Source: Candidatus Latescibacterota bacterium (GTDB lineage: Bacteria > Latescibacterota > UBA2968). From it: 34,611 nt of DNA. This document shows positions 1 to 9,428 of the stretch, in pieces. The DNA lies in NCBI GenBank assembly GCA_022822565.1, contig JAJEAX010000021.1, forward strand, positions 1 through 34,611, given 5' to 3'. Numbering within the stretch: position 1 is the first letter of the stretch; every line of letters starts with the position of its first letter. The notes beneath the pieces were generated by a model, which was not told where the DNA came from, did not search any database, and was given only the letters and a program-made list of their open reading frames with translations. Made by a program: the position numbers and the translations under genes.

Positions 1-88
1 CCTTATCCTCACTAACGATAATAAAATAAGCGACATACAAAGCAAATGCAATTTTTCAATTTTGTGACGATTGTGAAACATTTTTGTC

Positions 89-118
89 TTGCATATCAGG
101 GGTTCAGGGTTATATATT
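89..118 (+). promoter_or_regulatory. Putative sigma-70-type promoter for the HU/IHF gene (TTGCAT, 18 bp spacer, TATATT)
   Basis: TTGCAT at 89-94 and TATATT at 113-118, just upstream of the HU-family ORF; motif match by eye only. Confidence 0.35.
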
Positions 119-159
119 AGCCCAATGCCTTGATAATACCAGTGAAATGGGGGGATCGA

Positions 160-456
160 ATGACAATGACAAAAAAGGATATAGCATTAAAAATATCTGA
201 TCGTCTGGGAATCAAAAAGCAACTCGCTTATGAGATTGTAAATACGCTTTTTAACGCTATGCGCGAAAATCTGATTGACGGTGATCGGATCGAAATCAGG
301 GGATTTGGCGTGCTGGGTATCAAGCCGACCAAACCGAAACCCGCTGCACGCAACCCTCGCACAGGTGAGATTGTTTATGTTCCGGCTCGGAGAAAGAGCT
401 ATTTCAAAGCCGGTGTTTTAATCAAGAAAGCATTGCACGAGCCTTTGGATGCATAG
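160..456 (+). CDS. HU/IHF-family DNA-binding protein
   Basis: Translation MTKKDIALKISDRLGIKKQLAYEIVNTLF...GDRIEIRGFGVLGIKPTKPKPAARNPRTGEIVYVPARR has the HU/IHF signature (RGFG, ARNPRTGE). Start at 160 preferred over 130. Confidence 0.95.
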   Translation: MTMTKKDIALKISDRLGIKKQLAYEIVNTLFNAMRENLIDGDRIEIRGFGVLGIKPTKPKPAARNPRTGEIVYVPARRKSYFKAGVLIKKALHEPLDA

Positions 457-539
457 GATAGAAATTTAGTCATAATACACAAGTTTACACTGCAAACGGA
501 GCAGCATAAGTATTATCTTAAAATCAACAGGCATGCAAA

Positions 540-573
540 GAAGGTCCAGCTAATAGCCGGACCTTCTTTTTTT
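540..573 (+). terminator. Rho-independent terminator (GAAGGTCC...GGACCTTC + T tract)
   Basis: Perfect 8-bp stem 540-547/559-566 followed by TTTTTTT; lies between the + HU gene and the convergent small ORF. Confidence 0.85.
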
Positions 574-593
574 ATTATAACGTCACCCTTTCC

Positions 594-875
594 TCAAGCC
601 TGTTCGTCTGCTATTGCTGCCGCATCATCTACTTCTGCTTCAGCCTGGCTATTCGATGTCAAAAACTCATACGCTTTATTCAACACCAATACAGCTTTGG
701 GAATGTCGTTTACGTTCAGGCTATTGGTCCTTTGCCAATTCCCATCTTTATCCAAATAACTTCGCTGAAATGAAACTGTGCGTACGGTGAAAGAATCTCC
801 ACCACGCGTGTATTCATTTTCGAAAATCGAAGCACTGCACAGACCATGCCGAAATGTAATTTCGGGTTGTGCCAT
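594..875 (-). CDS. Conserved small hypothetical protein (VSFQRSYLDKDGNWQRTNSLNVNDIPKAVLVLNKAYEFL core)
   Basis: Complete 93-aa ORF between a terminator and the LTD gene; compact hydrophilic core and acidic/Ala C-terminal tail. Confidence 0.7.
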   Translation of the reverse strand: MAQPEITFRHGLCSASIFENEYTRGGDSFTVRTVSFQRSYLDKDGNWQRTNSLNVNDIPKAVLVLNKAYEFLTSNSQAEAEVDDAAAIADEQA

Positions 876-909
876 CCTGCATCACCTCCCTTCTATTAGA
901 TTTTGCTTC

Positions 910-3900
910 TCACTTCAAGAGCGAGACGCGCTGTGTAAATGTCGCTTTCTTATCTTTTAGAAAGACTATATAGATTCCAGAACCCACAGATACTCCAGCA
1001 TCATTTTTACCATCCCATATACGTCGATAATATCCGGCGGGTAAATGTTGTTGAACCAACCGTCTGATAGGTTGCCCCAGGATGTTATATATAGTTACAT
1101 AAACAGGGCCTCCTGCCGTGTAAAAACTCAATACAGTGGCTGTATTAAAAGGATTGGGTGATGGGTAAATGCCCCATTTGCGATCCTCCATTGCCAGACC
1201 ACCAGGTATAGAATCGTCAGAGATAAGACCATTAACCGTCTGGTCTTTACCCTCAGAAACACTGGGTTTTCCCGATACGCTGTCCACACCAATCATTGAT
1301 GATGTGCCCGGCGACATCGCGTGCCTGCCTGAGATTTTGGGATGTAATAGAGGAGGATCATCAGGTGAGAACAGCCAGGAAACATCTGGTGTCGCTTTTG
1401 GTACGCGCACAGACCGCACCACGGTCTTACCATCGGGCATGATCAGATGGACGACATCGCCACCGCTACTGAATCCATTGCCAATCCGACCCCCGGCAGA
1501 CAAGACGGTACCGGGAATACCCACAGGTGTTCCCCCACCAAAAATGGTGATATAACCGCCGGGTATAAGCAGGACATCATCGGGAAAAGGAAAGAATCGA
1601 GCGACAATAATATCGTCATCGCCGAGCAGCCACCCGCTCAGGTCGAGGGTATCAACACCGATATTGGTCAATTCGACAAAAGCATCTGCGTGCCGATCGA
1701 CAATCCTATCGTTGTTGGCATCCACCTGTTCGGGCAACATCAGGATTTCGGAAAATACGATGTCATAGGAGACAGTTAGGCCCTGGTGTTGATCCGGATC
1801 ATCGCCCTGCCCTAAGCGTCCGACAGAGATAGACTCTTCTTCGTATATCTGATTGTGTAACAGATAATTGCCATTATCATCTCTCGCATAAGATATACCT
1901 TTGGGCGCGTTTTCATACGTCATTTTGGAGATCACTGTGCTTCCATCTGGCGCCAGCAACTGCACGGTATCGCCTCCATTGGACAGGCCGTCGCCAATGC
2001 GACCGTCATCGGCAAATATCCGCTCGCTAACGGGCATATCCCCCCCACCAAAGAGCACTACAACTGCTTGCGTATCGAGCACTGTACTGTCGGGGAATCG
2101 AAAAAGTTTTTCCACAGGTACATCGTCGTCACCGAGGTAATAGCCACCAATATCGATGGGATGCACGCCCAAATTAGCTATCTCGACAAACTCATCCTGA
2201 TAGGTGTGTCGCCCCCCATCGCCATTGGTATCGCCAGCATCGCCTGCGGCGGGATTGGGATAGACTTCAGAGATCACAAGGTCTTTGGGAAGTTGTGTGT
2301 TGAGCGTGTCTCGATTTGCTATATCTATTGAAGGCCCTTCCTGTCCGTCTGATGATGTGCCTGGCGACATCGCGTGCCAGCCGGGGATTTTGGGGTGTAA
2401 GATCGGTGGATCATCCGGCGAAAAAAGCCATGAAACATCTGGCGTCGCCTTTGGTACGCGCACAGACCGCACCACGGTCTTACCATCGGACATAATTAGA
2501 TGGACGACATCGCCACCGCTACTGAGTCCATTGCCAATCTGACCCTCGGCAGACAATACAGTACCGGGAATGCCCACAGGTGTTCCCCCACCAAAAATGG
2601 TAATATAACCGCCGGGCACGAGCACGACATTATCGGGAAAGGGAAAGAATCGAGAGACAATGATATCGTCATCGCCGATCATCCATCCGCTCAGGTCGAG
2701 GGTATCAACACCGATATTGGTCAATTCGACAAAGGCGTCTGCATGCCGATCAATAATTCCATCGTTGTTGGCATCGACCTGTTCGGGCAACATCAGGATT
2801 TCGGAAAATACGATACCATCCGGGACAGTTAATGTATCGGTCAATACCTCAGGCTCAATCGGATCATCTCCAGGTTTTAAGCGTCCGACTGAGGTGGAAT
2901 CTTCTTTGTATATATCATTGTGTAACAGATAATTGCCGTCGTCATCTATGGCAAAGGATATGCCCCTGGTAGATCGTTCATAAACCATTGAGGCGACCAC
3001 TGTGCTGCTATCGGGTGCCAATAACTGCACGGTATCGCTCCAATTTGACAGACCGTCGCCAATGCGACCGTCATCTACAAAGATCCGATTGCTAACGGAC
3101 ACCTCCCCCCCACCAAAGAGAACTACAACTGTTTGCGTATCGAGCACTGTGTTATCGGGAAATCGAAATAAGCGATCTGCCGGGGCATCGTCATCGCCGA
3201 GAAAATAGCCGCCAATGTCAATGGGATGCACGCCCTGGTTCGCCACTTCGACAAATTCGTCCTGATAGGTGTGCCGCACGCCATCGCCATTGGTATCCCC
3301 TGCTTCACCCCAGGCGGGATTGGGATACACCTCCGAGATTACCAATGGCGGTTTTTCCTTTTCCAACACCCGGATATATGTGTGACTACTTTCTCGACCA
3401 CGCCAGAAAAATCCAACTTCTGTCTCGCCAGCACGCACAGCAACCACCCTATCGCCCTGTTCGATCCTCACGATAGTGGTATCCCACGATACCCATAAAA
3501 CTTCGTCTTCAATACGCCTCGTTTCCCCAGTTTCGTAGCTATAAATCACGGGTATCAGTGAAATGGATTCTCCTTCTATCATGTCCAGATATTCTGGCAG
3601 AGACTCGAATTTGTCGAAAAGCGACCGCGGTTTGCCTGGCGAAAACAATCCCTTGCCAGGGTCAGCACTGTGCAACACCCACCCGCCAGTCCCTTCAGGA
3701 TACCGCACGAGGGATTGATCCTTACCTCCATCTTTACCCCATACTGCACTTGCAATTGTATCGTTTGAAGTTGGATTTATCAAAAACACCGCGTCTCCCG
3801 CATTGCTCAATCCCCCACCGATCTTGCCGTCATCGACAAAGACCTGACCCTCAAATTCAGATTTAATTTTTACCTCATCTCCACCACCAAAAAGCACGAT

Positions 3901-4188
3901 GTATTCGCCCGGAGCAATCTTTGTGCCTTCGGGAAAAGTGAATGGTTTCTTTGCGTTGCGATCTGACAACTGCCACTCACCGATCGCAATAGTATCCAAT
4001 CCGGTATTCAGTATTTCCACAAATTCGTCTTTATTGCCGTCCCGAGTCCCATCCCTATTGGCATCACCCCGATCCCCCGATGGCGGGTCTGCAAGGACCT
4101 CATTGATCACAACATCCGTTTCAGCACCCAAAACGTGTCCTCCTCCAAGCATCCCCAACATCACAACAACAATTCCGTATCTCATCAT
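910..4188 (-). CDS. Large secreted/surface protein with multiple lamin-tail (LTD) domains and a C-terminal FlgD-Ig/T9SS type A-like sorting domain
   Basis: Signal peptide (MMRYGIVVVMLGMLGGGHVLGAE); five LTD-type blocks (VINEVLADP.../VISEVYPNP.../VFSEILMLP...); C-terminus YPSPNPFNTATVLSFYTAGGPVYVTIYNILGQPIRRL...GVSVGSGIYIVFLK. AGGAGGT Shine-Dalgarno upstream of ATG at 4188. Confidence 0.88.
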   Translation of the reverse strand: MMRYGIVVVMLGMLGGGHVLGAETDVVINEVLADPPSGDRGDANRDGTRDGNKDEFVEILNTGLDTIAIGEWQLSDRNAKKPFTFPEGTKIAPGEYIVLFGGGDEVKIKSEFEGQVFVDDGKIGGGLSNAGDAVFLINPTSNDTIASAVWGKDGGKDQSLVRYPEGTGGWVLHSADPGKGLFSPGKPRSLFDKFESLPEYLDMIEGESISLIPVIYSYETGETRRIEDEVLWVSWDTTIVRIEQGDRVVAVRAGETEVGFFWRGRESSHTYIRVLEKEKPPLVISEVYPNPAWGEAGDTNGDGVRHTYQDEFVEVANQGVHPIDIGGYFLGDDDAPADRLFRFPDNTVLDTQTVVVLFGGGEVSVSNRIFVDDGRIGDGLSNWSDTVQLLAPDSSTVVASMVYERSTRGISFAIDDDGNYLLHNDIYKEDSTSVGRLKPGDDPIEPEVLTDTLTVPDGIVFSEILMLPEQVDANNDGIIDRHADAFVELTNIGVDTLDLSGWMIGDDDIIVSRFFPFPDNVVLVPGGYITIFGGGTPVGIPGTVLSAEGQIGNGLSSGGDVVHLIMSDGKTVVRSVRVPKATPDVSWLFSPDDPPILHPKIPGWHAMSPGTSSDGQEGPSIDIANRDTLNTQLPKDLVISEVYPNPAAGDAGDTNGDGGRHTYQDEFVEIANLGVHPIDIGGYYLGDDDVPVEKLFRFPDSTVLDTQAVVVLFGGGDMPVSERIFADDGRIGDGLSNGGDTVQLLAPDGSTVISKMTYENAPKGISYARDDNGNYLLHNQIYEEESISVGRLGQGDDPDQHQGLTVSYDIVFSEILMLPEQVDANNDRIVDRHADAFVELTNIGVDTLDLSGWLLGDDDIIVARFFPFPDDVLLIPGGYITIFGGGTPVGIPGTVLSAGGRIGNGFSSGGDVVHLIMPDGKTVVRSVRVPKATPDVSWLFSPDDPPLLHPKISGRHAMSPGTSSMIGVDSVSGKPSVSEGKDQTVNGLISDDSIPGGLAMEDRKWGIYPSPNPFNTATVLSFYTAGGPVYVTIYNILGQPIRRLVQQHLPAGYYRRIWDGKNDAGVSVGSGIYIVFLKDKKATFTQRVSLLK
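1290..3350 (-). repeat. Internal tandem duplication (~1.05 kb period), two LTD domains per unit, inside the LTD gene
   Basis: Near-identical DNA about 1050-1067 bp apart, e.g. GATGATGTGCC(C/T)GGCGACATCGCGTGCC at ~1300 and ~2351; CCCCCACCAAAAATGGT at ~1535 and ~2586; CCTGATAGGTGTG at ~2195 and ~3262. Confidence 0.9.
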
Positions 4189-4372
4189 ATTGACCTCCTG
4201 AAATGTTTTGTTTTTTGATTCGCCCATGACTTATGCAAATCGCGTGCCAGAATTGGGAAAATATCACAAGAGGCGTTAAATCAGTAAGTTACGTCCCTGG
4301 AGGTCTGTATAACCAAATAGCATTAGGGAACGAATCGTTCAATTTTTCAGCAATGGGTGAATCAAATTTTTC

Positions 4373-4401
4373 AAAAAAAAACCGGCCACCAAAGTGACCG
4401 G
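4373..4401 (-). terminator. Rho-independent terminator on the minus strand (CCGGTCAC-TTTG-GTGGCCGG + T9)
   Basis: Stem 4382-4389/4394-4401 with one G-U pair on the minus-strand transcript, followed by nine U (4373-4381). On + the same stem has a C-A mismatch and no U tract. Confidence 0.6.
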
Positions 4402-4476
4402 GATTCATTTTTGCTTGACGTATATGGAAAAAACGTGTTATTGATTACAACGTCTAACCAACAGGAGGATAAGACT

Positions 4477-5253
4477 ATGGACTGTAAATTACCCGAAGAC
4501 TTTCACACCGTTCTCCAAATCGAGAATGCATCTGAACGCTTTGACGAAGCCTTGCAAGTCGCCGAAAAAATTTCTGATGCTGGTGTCAGATTGTATCCCA
4601 ACATGGACCACGCAGCGATCTTTACAGATCCCCCTTACCTCGTTGCGGGACCTCTAAAAACAATGGGTTATATTGCGGGTTGGGACACCAAGTGCTACCC
4701 CTCCCCTGTCGATGAACAGGATTATATCAATGTGCCATCGGGATTGCCTCCCGGGCATTCCGCCCTCGCACGGGGCTGGTTTCACTATGTCGCAGTGGTT
4801 CATCCCGTTGACCAACCCGCACTCAGTCAGATGCTTGGCCAGGGATACGGCAATCCCTTTATCCACCATCTCACCTGGGGCATCGTACCACCAGATCGAA
4901 ATGGCGGGGATGATTTCGATTATGCATGCCGGGTTATTGCTCACATGGTCAACACGCGACAACGCATTGGAAGTTATCTCAATGAAGAACCGGGAACCCT
5001 GATTATGGCGTTGCCACCCGATATTACACAACACCCGAGGTTTGAAACCACCCTTCCTCAGTTGCTCGACGGATTAGACACCGATTCTTACCAGATTGAA
5101 ACCATGCAAGGTGGCGGGTTTCTGATTCAGTTTTTTGTGCTAACTGGCGGGCGGATTGAAGTTGCACTTCGCATCAATACCGAGCAGACCTTTAATCCCA
5201 AAAGTGTACACAAAATCTCAGAAGACGAAATCAGTACCCAACAGACAGACTGA
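4477..5253 (+). CDS. Hypothetical protein (~258 aa)
   Basis: ATG at 4477 preceded by AGGAGGATAAGACT; the longer ORF start at 4357 would read through the terminator hairpin. No family recognised. Confidence 0.75.
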   Translation: MDCKLPEDFHTVLQIENASERFDEALQVAEKISDAGVRLYPNMDHAAIFTDPPYLVAGPLKTMGYIAGWDTKCYPSPVDEQDYINVPSGLPPGHSALARGWFHYVAVVHPVDQPALSQMLGQGYGNPFIHHLTWGIVPPDRNGGDDFDYACRVIAHMVNTRQRIGSYLNEEPGTLIMALPPDITQHPRFETTLPQLLDGLDTDSYQIETMQGGGFLIQFFVLTGGRIEVALRINTEQTFNPKSVHKISEDEISTQQTD

Positions 5254-5258
5254 TTCGG

Positions 5259-6749
5259 CTAAAGTGCCTTCCGAAGTCGCGCGGAGCTGATATTGAGTTC
5301 ATCTCGATATTTGGCGACCGTGCGCCGCGCGATATTAATGCCCTCTTCTTTAAGAATAGCCGCTATGTGTTGATCGCTCAATGGATCCTGCACGTCTTCA
5401 CCGCCAATGAGCTTTGCAATTTTTTCTTTTACACTTCTGGCAGAGACATCGGCGCCATCGTATCGACTCAATCCTCCATCAAAAAAATATTTCAACTCAA
5501 AAACGCCATGCGGTGTTTGCACATATTTACCATTGCTCACGCGGCTGATAGTCGAAATGTGCATCTGCACCTTATCAGCTACCTCTTGAAGCACCATTGG
5601 CTTGAGAAAACCAGGTCCTCGTTCGAAAAATTGAACCTGATTTTCGACAATACATCGCATGACTTTTAGCATAGTTGCGCGTCTTTGGTGTATCGCATTG
5701 ATAAACCAGCGCGCAGAATTGAGTTTTTCAACGACAAATTTTTTGGTCTCTCGCAATTTTGGATCATCTCGCCCCGGTTTATCCGATTGTCTGAGCAAGG
5801 TGCGATACATTGGACTAATACGCAATTCGGGCAGGGTGTGGTCGGTCAGAGAAACGACGTACTCGTCGCCGATCTTTTGAACTTCGAGGTCGGGAATGAT
5901 ATGATTGAGATTCAATGCGGGTTCGGGTTCAATATTGGGCTTGGGATTGAGCGATGCGAGGACTTCCTCAATAACACGCATATCATCCATACTTGTATCG
6001 AGTGCCAGACTTATCTGGCTAAAACGGCGGTTGATCCAGTCGTCGAGGTGATTGCGCACCACATTTGCAACCAAACCGTTTGTGATATTTTTTTCTTTTA
6101 ATTGAATCAACAAACACTCTTGAAGGTTTCGCGCACCAACACCTACCGGGTCAAATGTCTGGATAATCCCCAAAACGCATTCCACCTTATCGATATTGAC
6201 CCCAAGTTCATCTGCCATTTCTCCTGTCGAACATCCCAAGAACCCATCTTCGCCAATATTGCCAATTAAGTATTCGGCTATGACGCGATCACTCGGCGAA
6301 AGATCCGACATTGTCACCTGTTCTAAAAGTGAATCTCGTAGCGTTTTTGGAGTGGTCCTGTCGTTGTGCCAGTCTTCAGTATTGGATTCAAATTCTTCGC
6401 GGGGACTGGCATACCCGGATTCGTTTAAGTAGTGATCCCAGTCATGTTCATCAAATATGTCTGAATTGAGTGTATCTAAGTCCGGGTCTTCAAATTCCAA
6501 TTCTTCTACGGGTTCTTCATCCTGGTCTTCGTCCTCGGTTTCGTCATCCAGTTCAGCTTTGGGTTCTTCTTGTTCCAAATCCAATGTAATATCTTCGTCA
6601 ATTTCCAGGAGAGGATTGATCTCCAATTCTTGTTGAATTAACTTCGCTAATTCCAGAGTTGGCAATTGAAGCAGGCGCAAAGATTGGATGAGTTGCGGGG
6701 CCAGTTTCTGCTGGAGCAACTGAGATTGTGTGTGATCAAGACCAATCAT
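5259..6749 (-). CDS. rpoN: RNA polymerase sigma-54 factor RpoN
   Basis: N-terminal LAPQLIQSLRLLQLPTLELAKLIQQELEINPLLE, acidic region II, C-terminal RpoN box ARRTVAKYRDELNI. Confidence 0.97.
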   Translation of the reverse strand: MIGLDHTQSQLLQQKLAPQLIQSLRLLQLPTLELAKLIQQELEINPLLEIDEDITLDLEQEEPKAELDDETEDEDQDEEPVEELEFEDPDLDTLNSDIFDEHDWDHYLNESGYASPREEFESNTEDWHNDRTTPKTLRDSLLEQVTMSDLSPSDRVIAEYLIGNIGEDGFLGCSTGEMADELGVNIDKVECVLGIIQTFDPVGVGARNLQECLLIQLKEKNITNGLVANVVRNHLDDWINRRFSQISLALDTSMDDMRVIEEVLASLNPKPNIEPEPALNLNHIIPDLEVQKIGDEYVVSLTDHTLPELRISPMYRTLLRQSDKPGRDDPKLRETKKFVVEKLNSARWFINAIHQRRATMLKVMRCIVENQVQFFERGPGFLKPMVLQEVADKVQMHISTISRVSNGKYVQTPHGVFELKYFFDGGLSRYDGADVSARSVKEKIAKLIGGEDVQDPLSDQHIAAILKEEGINIARRTVAKYRDELNISSARLRKAL

Positions 6750-6752
6750 AGA

Positions 6753-7301
6753 TTACACTTTCTTTACAGTATCGCCGATCTGTATCGCGCCAGAGCGAAT
6801 AACCTTTGCATTGATCCCGCGCAACTGAAGCTGTTTGCCCACGGGAGAACTAATAAACTTTAGTGCGTCCAACCCAAAACGCGCAGCAAATTTTTTACAG
6901 CCCGTATGCGGTTGATCTGTGACTTCGATCACCGCATCTCCCAGACTCAGTTGGGTGCCCGGCGGTACATTCTCCTCGCTCAAATCGAAGTCCATATACA
7001 ACTGATCTCCCGCCAGTGACCAACGCTCTTTTTTTTGTGCTAATAGAGCAATCACGCGTGCGTTCATGATATTGAGTTGCATGTCTGGATGGGCCGACCC
7101 ATCTGCGGTTAGAGAACTGCCGCGTGTTTTCCAGTTGTCGCCCACGAGCCCTTCAACCAGATCGAGTTCGCCAACTTTCAGGACCTCTCGCGCCTCAACC
7201 TGCGGCCGGCGCACAATCAACTCTAACACGCCCGCATTTGTGGGCGACTGACGGATGTCTTCTAATCCCGCTTCTAACTCTGCCAGTGTTACATGTTTCA
7301 T
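6753..7301 (-). CDS. MOSC domain-containing protein
   Basis: GLVGDNWKTRG...QLNIMNARVIALLA...GDQLYMDFDLSEENVPPGTQLSLGDAVIEVTDQPHTGCKKFAARFG is MOSC-like. Confidence 0.85.
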   Translation of the reverse strand: MKHVTLAELEAGLEDIRQSPTNAGVLELIVRRPQVEAREVLKVGELDLVEGLVGDNWKTRGSSLTADGSAHPDMQLNIMNARVIALLAQKKERWSLAGDQLYMDFDLSEENVPPGTQLSLGDAVIEVTDQPHTGCKKFAARFGLDALKFISSPVGKQLQLRGINAKVIRSGAIQIGDTVKKV

Positions 7302-7392
7302 TTTTATCCTCATCAGTGTTCAGTAAATGGAAGAAGCAACTTTAAATAATAACAAATAACGGAGAGGGTTGTAAACTCTTTTTCCAAATTTG

Positions 7393-8118
7393 TCACGAAT
7401 CGAGGCGAAACCGGTCGCCCAGATAAATGCGACGCGCCTCGTCGCTTGCTGCCAATGCCCGGGGGGTGCCTGAGAGAAGTATCTTTCCCTCAGAAAGCAA
7501 ATAGGAACGATCTGTAATTGCGAGCGTTTCTCGCACATTGTGATCGGTAATCAAAACCCCGATATTGCGGCGTTTTAGTTCGGCGATAATATTCTGAATA
7601 TCTTCCACCGCACGCGGATCCACGCCGGCAAAAGGTTCGTCGAGTAGCATAAAGAGCGGATCTCGAGAAAGTGCCCGCGCGATTTCCAGCCGGCGCGTTT
7701 CCCCCCCCGACAAACTATCAGCGCGCTGGTGCGATAAATGTCCAACTCCCAGGTCTTCCAATACCTTGTGGGCGCGGTCCAACCGTTCTGCCTTACCCAT
7801 TTTCTCGTATTCGAGAACGGATAGGACATTTTCCAGCACGGTCATCTTTCTAAAAACCGTAGATTCTTGTGCCAGATAACCTATGCCCAGCCGTGCGCGG
7901 CGATACATCGGCAATGCAGTAATGTCCCGGTCGCCTAAAAAAATGTATCCGGCATTTGACGAAATTGCGCCGACAATGAGGTAAAAACACGTCGTTTTTC
8001 CCGCGCCATTAGGCCCTAAGAGTCCGACAATTTCGCCGGGATTGACAATCAAGTTGACCTGATTGACAACCAGGCGGCGCGCGTATTTTTTTACCAGCCC
8101 CTCGGCTCGCAGGTTCAC
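7393..8118 (-). CDS. lptB: LPS export ABC transporter ATP-binding protein LptB
   Basis: Walker A GPNGAGKTT, LSGGETRRLEIARALS, LLDEPFAGVDPRAVEDIQ; next to lptA/lptC; ATGA overlap with the upstream gene. Confidence 0.96.
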   Translation of the reverse strand: MNLRAEGLVKKYARRLVVNQVNLIVNPGEIVGLLGPNGAGKTTCFYLIVGAISSNAGYIFLGDRDITALPMYRRARLGIGYLAQESTVFRKMTVLENVLSVLEYEKMGKAERLDRAHKVLEDLGVGHLSHQRADSLSGGETRRLEIARALSRDPLFMLLDEPFAGVDPRAVEDIQNIIAELKRRNIGVLITDHNVRETLAITDRSYLLSEGKILLSGTPRALAASDEARRIYLGDRFRLDS

Positions 8119-9428
8119 GGCGCATCCTCCAATTCAGCGGTGTAGTGCCCTCGTACATCCCCCTCAGCTCGAATAGATAACAACCGTCCGGGATCAAAGT
8201 TCAAAAGGAGATAATCCCCAGAAACCGTTACATCGTCGCTATCTCTCGTGACCCGCGTGCAATGTGCTTCATCGAAAATTGCCATCTGGTCTAACTCCCC
8301 ATTGGAAAACCACAACACACACCGCTTGCCCCCCAGGCGGCTTTCCGATAGGCTATCCCGGGCAATATAAGAACCGAGGCAGCCACCAGACAGTGTCAAA
8401 CTATCCAGTTTTCCATCTCGATAGGCCAATATGAGATCACCGCCAGACATTACTGCCCGCGACGTATCTCGCTCGCTCAGATCGAGCATTACATTTCCCC
8501 ATGCGTGCATGCGCTGCGGGGTCTCGTCGCGAAAGACAATCCGAGCAGAATCTGAGCGTATTTTTTGCGAATGACCATTGTCAAAAGCCATAGCATGGAT
8601 GAGCGTGCTATCCGAAAGCTCCAACGCGCCAATGGTTTGGTCAGACATTTCAATGAGAATTTTTTCGCCCTGTGCAGAAACGGAATCGCGCCTACCGGGA
8701 TTGGCCCAGGTCATTAGGGGCTTACCAGAAAGGACGATCACAGAATCCGCGTACGCGCCGGACCTGGCTTTTCCCCGCGTGTATCCCTGTCGCAAGATGA
8801 GGTTGCCATTGAGAAAGAGTTCACGCCCGCGATTGACAAAGGCAATGGAATCGGACTGCGCCTCGAGAGTATCGCCGCGTTCCCCCACCACTTGTAACTG
8901 CGTATGGCCCTGTAGATTTCCGCGCTCGCGGATCAGATCGTAGCGCAATTGGGAAGCGCGAAGTCTGCGGCCTTCGGGCAAGAGAAGGGCGACATCACCC
9001 TCGGCAATGAGCGAGTCTTCCTTGCTCAAAAATCGCACGACACGCGCCTCAAGCGTGCGCTGATCGTCGCTTAGCAAGACATGCCCCCGAAACGTCGCGA
9101 TGTCTTCGCGGTCCTGGAAAACAAGTGTATCGGCGCGAATTTCTCGTACTGTGTCTTTGTAACTCACCTGATGTACAAAAAGATAGGTCGCATCCCCAAC
9201 GCGCACATGTGCAGAATCGGCTTTTACAATAAGTTGGCGCAAGCTGTCTTCATACACCACGCCTCCGCGGTAATTGCGCTGCGTCTGGTCATTCAAAAGC
9301 AGCGTTTCCACCCAATCTGCACTGAGCTTCTGCTCGGCATATACCTCCGTACAGATACATATAAGCAGAACTCCGAGAAAGCCCCGGAGTTCTGATCGCA
9401 AAAAAAAATAATGTCTGATATTTTTCAC
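8115..9428 (-). CDS. lptA: OstA-like/LptA-type organic solvent tolerance protein
   Basis: Beta-jellyroll OstA-type repeats, signal peptide VKNIRHYFFLRSELRGFLGVLLICICTEVYAE; GTG start at 9428 overlaps the lptC stop (GTGA). Larger than canonical LptA. Confidence 0.8.
   Translation of the reverse strand: MKNIRHYFFLRSELRGFLGVLLICICTEVYAEQKLSADWVETLLLNDQTQRNYRGGVVYEDSLRQLIVKADSAHVRVGDATYLFVHQVSYKDTVREIRADTLVFQDREDIATFRGHVLLSDDQRTLEARVVRFLSKEDSLIAEGDVALLLPEGRRLRASQLRYDLIRERGNLQGHTQLQVVGERGDTLEAQSDSIAFVNRGRELFLNGNLILRQGYTRGKARSGAYADSVIVLSGKPLMTWANPGRRDSVSAQGEKILIEMSDQTIGALELSDSTLIHAMAFDNGHSQKIRSDSARIVFRDETPQRMHAWGNVMLDLSERDTSRAVMSGGDLILAYRDGKLDSLTLSGGCLGSYIARDSLSESRLGGKRCVLWFSNGELDQMAIFDEAHCTRVTRDSDDVTVSGDYLLLNFDPGRLLSIRAEGDVRGHYTAELEDAP

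Noticed and set aside
1169-2832. Series of 80-130 aa + strand ORFs antisense to the LTD gene (1169-1555, 1447-1779, 2285-2542, 2500-2832)
   Set aside because: They are similar to each other only because they lie antisense to the duplicated LTD modules; not independent genes
1290-3350. Possible CRISPR-like or mobile repeat because of repeated DNA
   Set aside because: Repeats are ~1.05 kb in-frame protein-domain duplications, not short direct repeats with spacers; no cas genes
9368-9391. Perfect 8-bp hairpin GAACTCCG...CGGAGTTC near the lptA start
   Set aside because: Inside the signal-peptide coding region, with no U tract downstream in the direction of transcription (the A/T run lies upstream); likely coincidental
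9400-9408. Run of nine A (T9 on the coding strand) in the lptA signal peptide as a phase-variable tract
   Set aside because: Single short homopolymer encoding YFFL within a TM segment; no evidence of variation from one sequence
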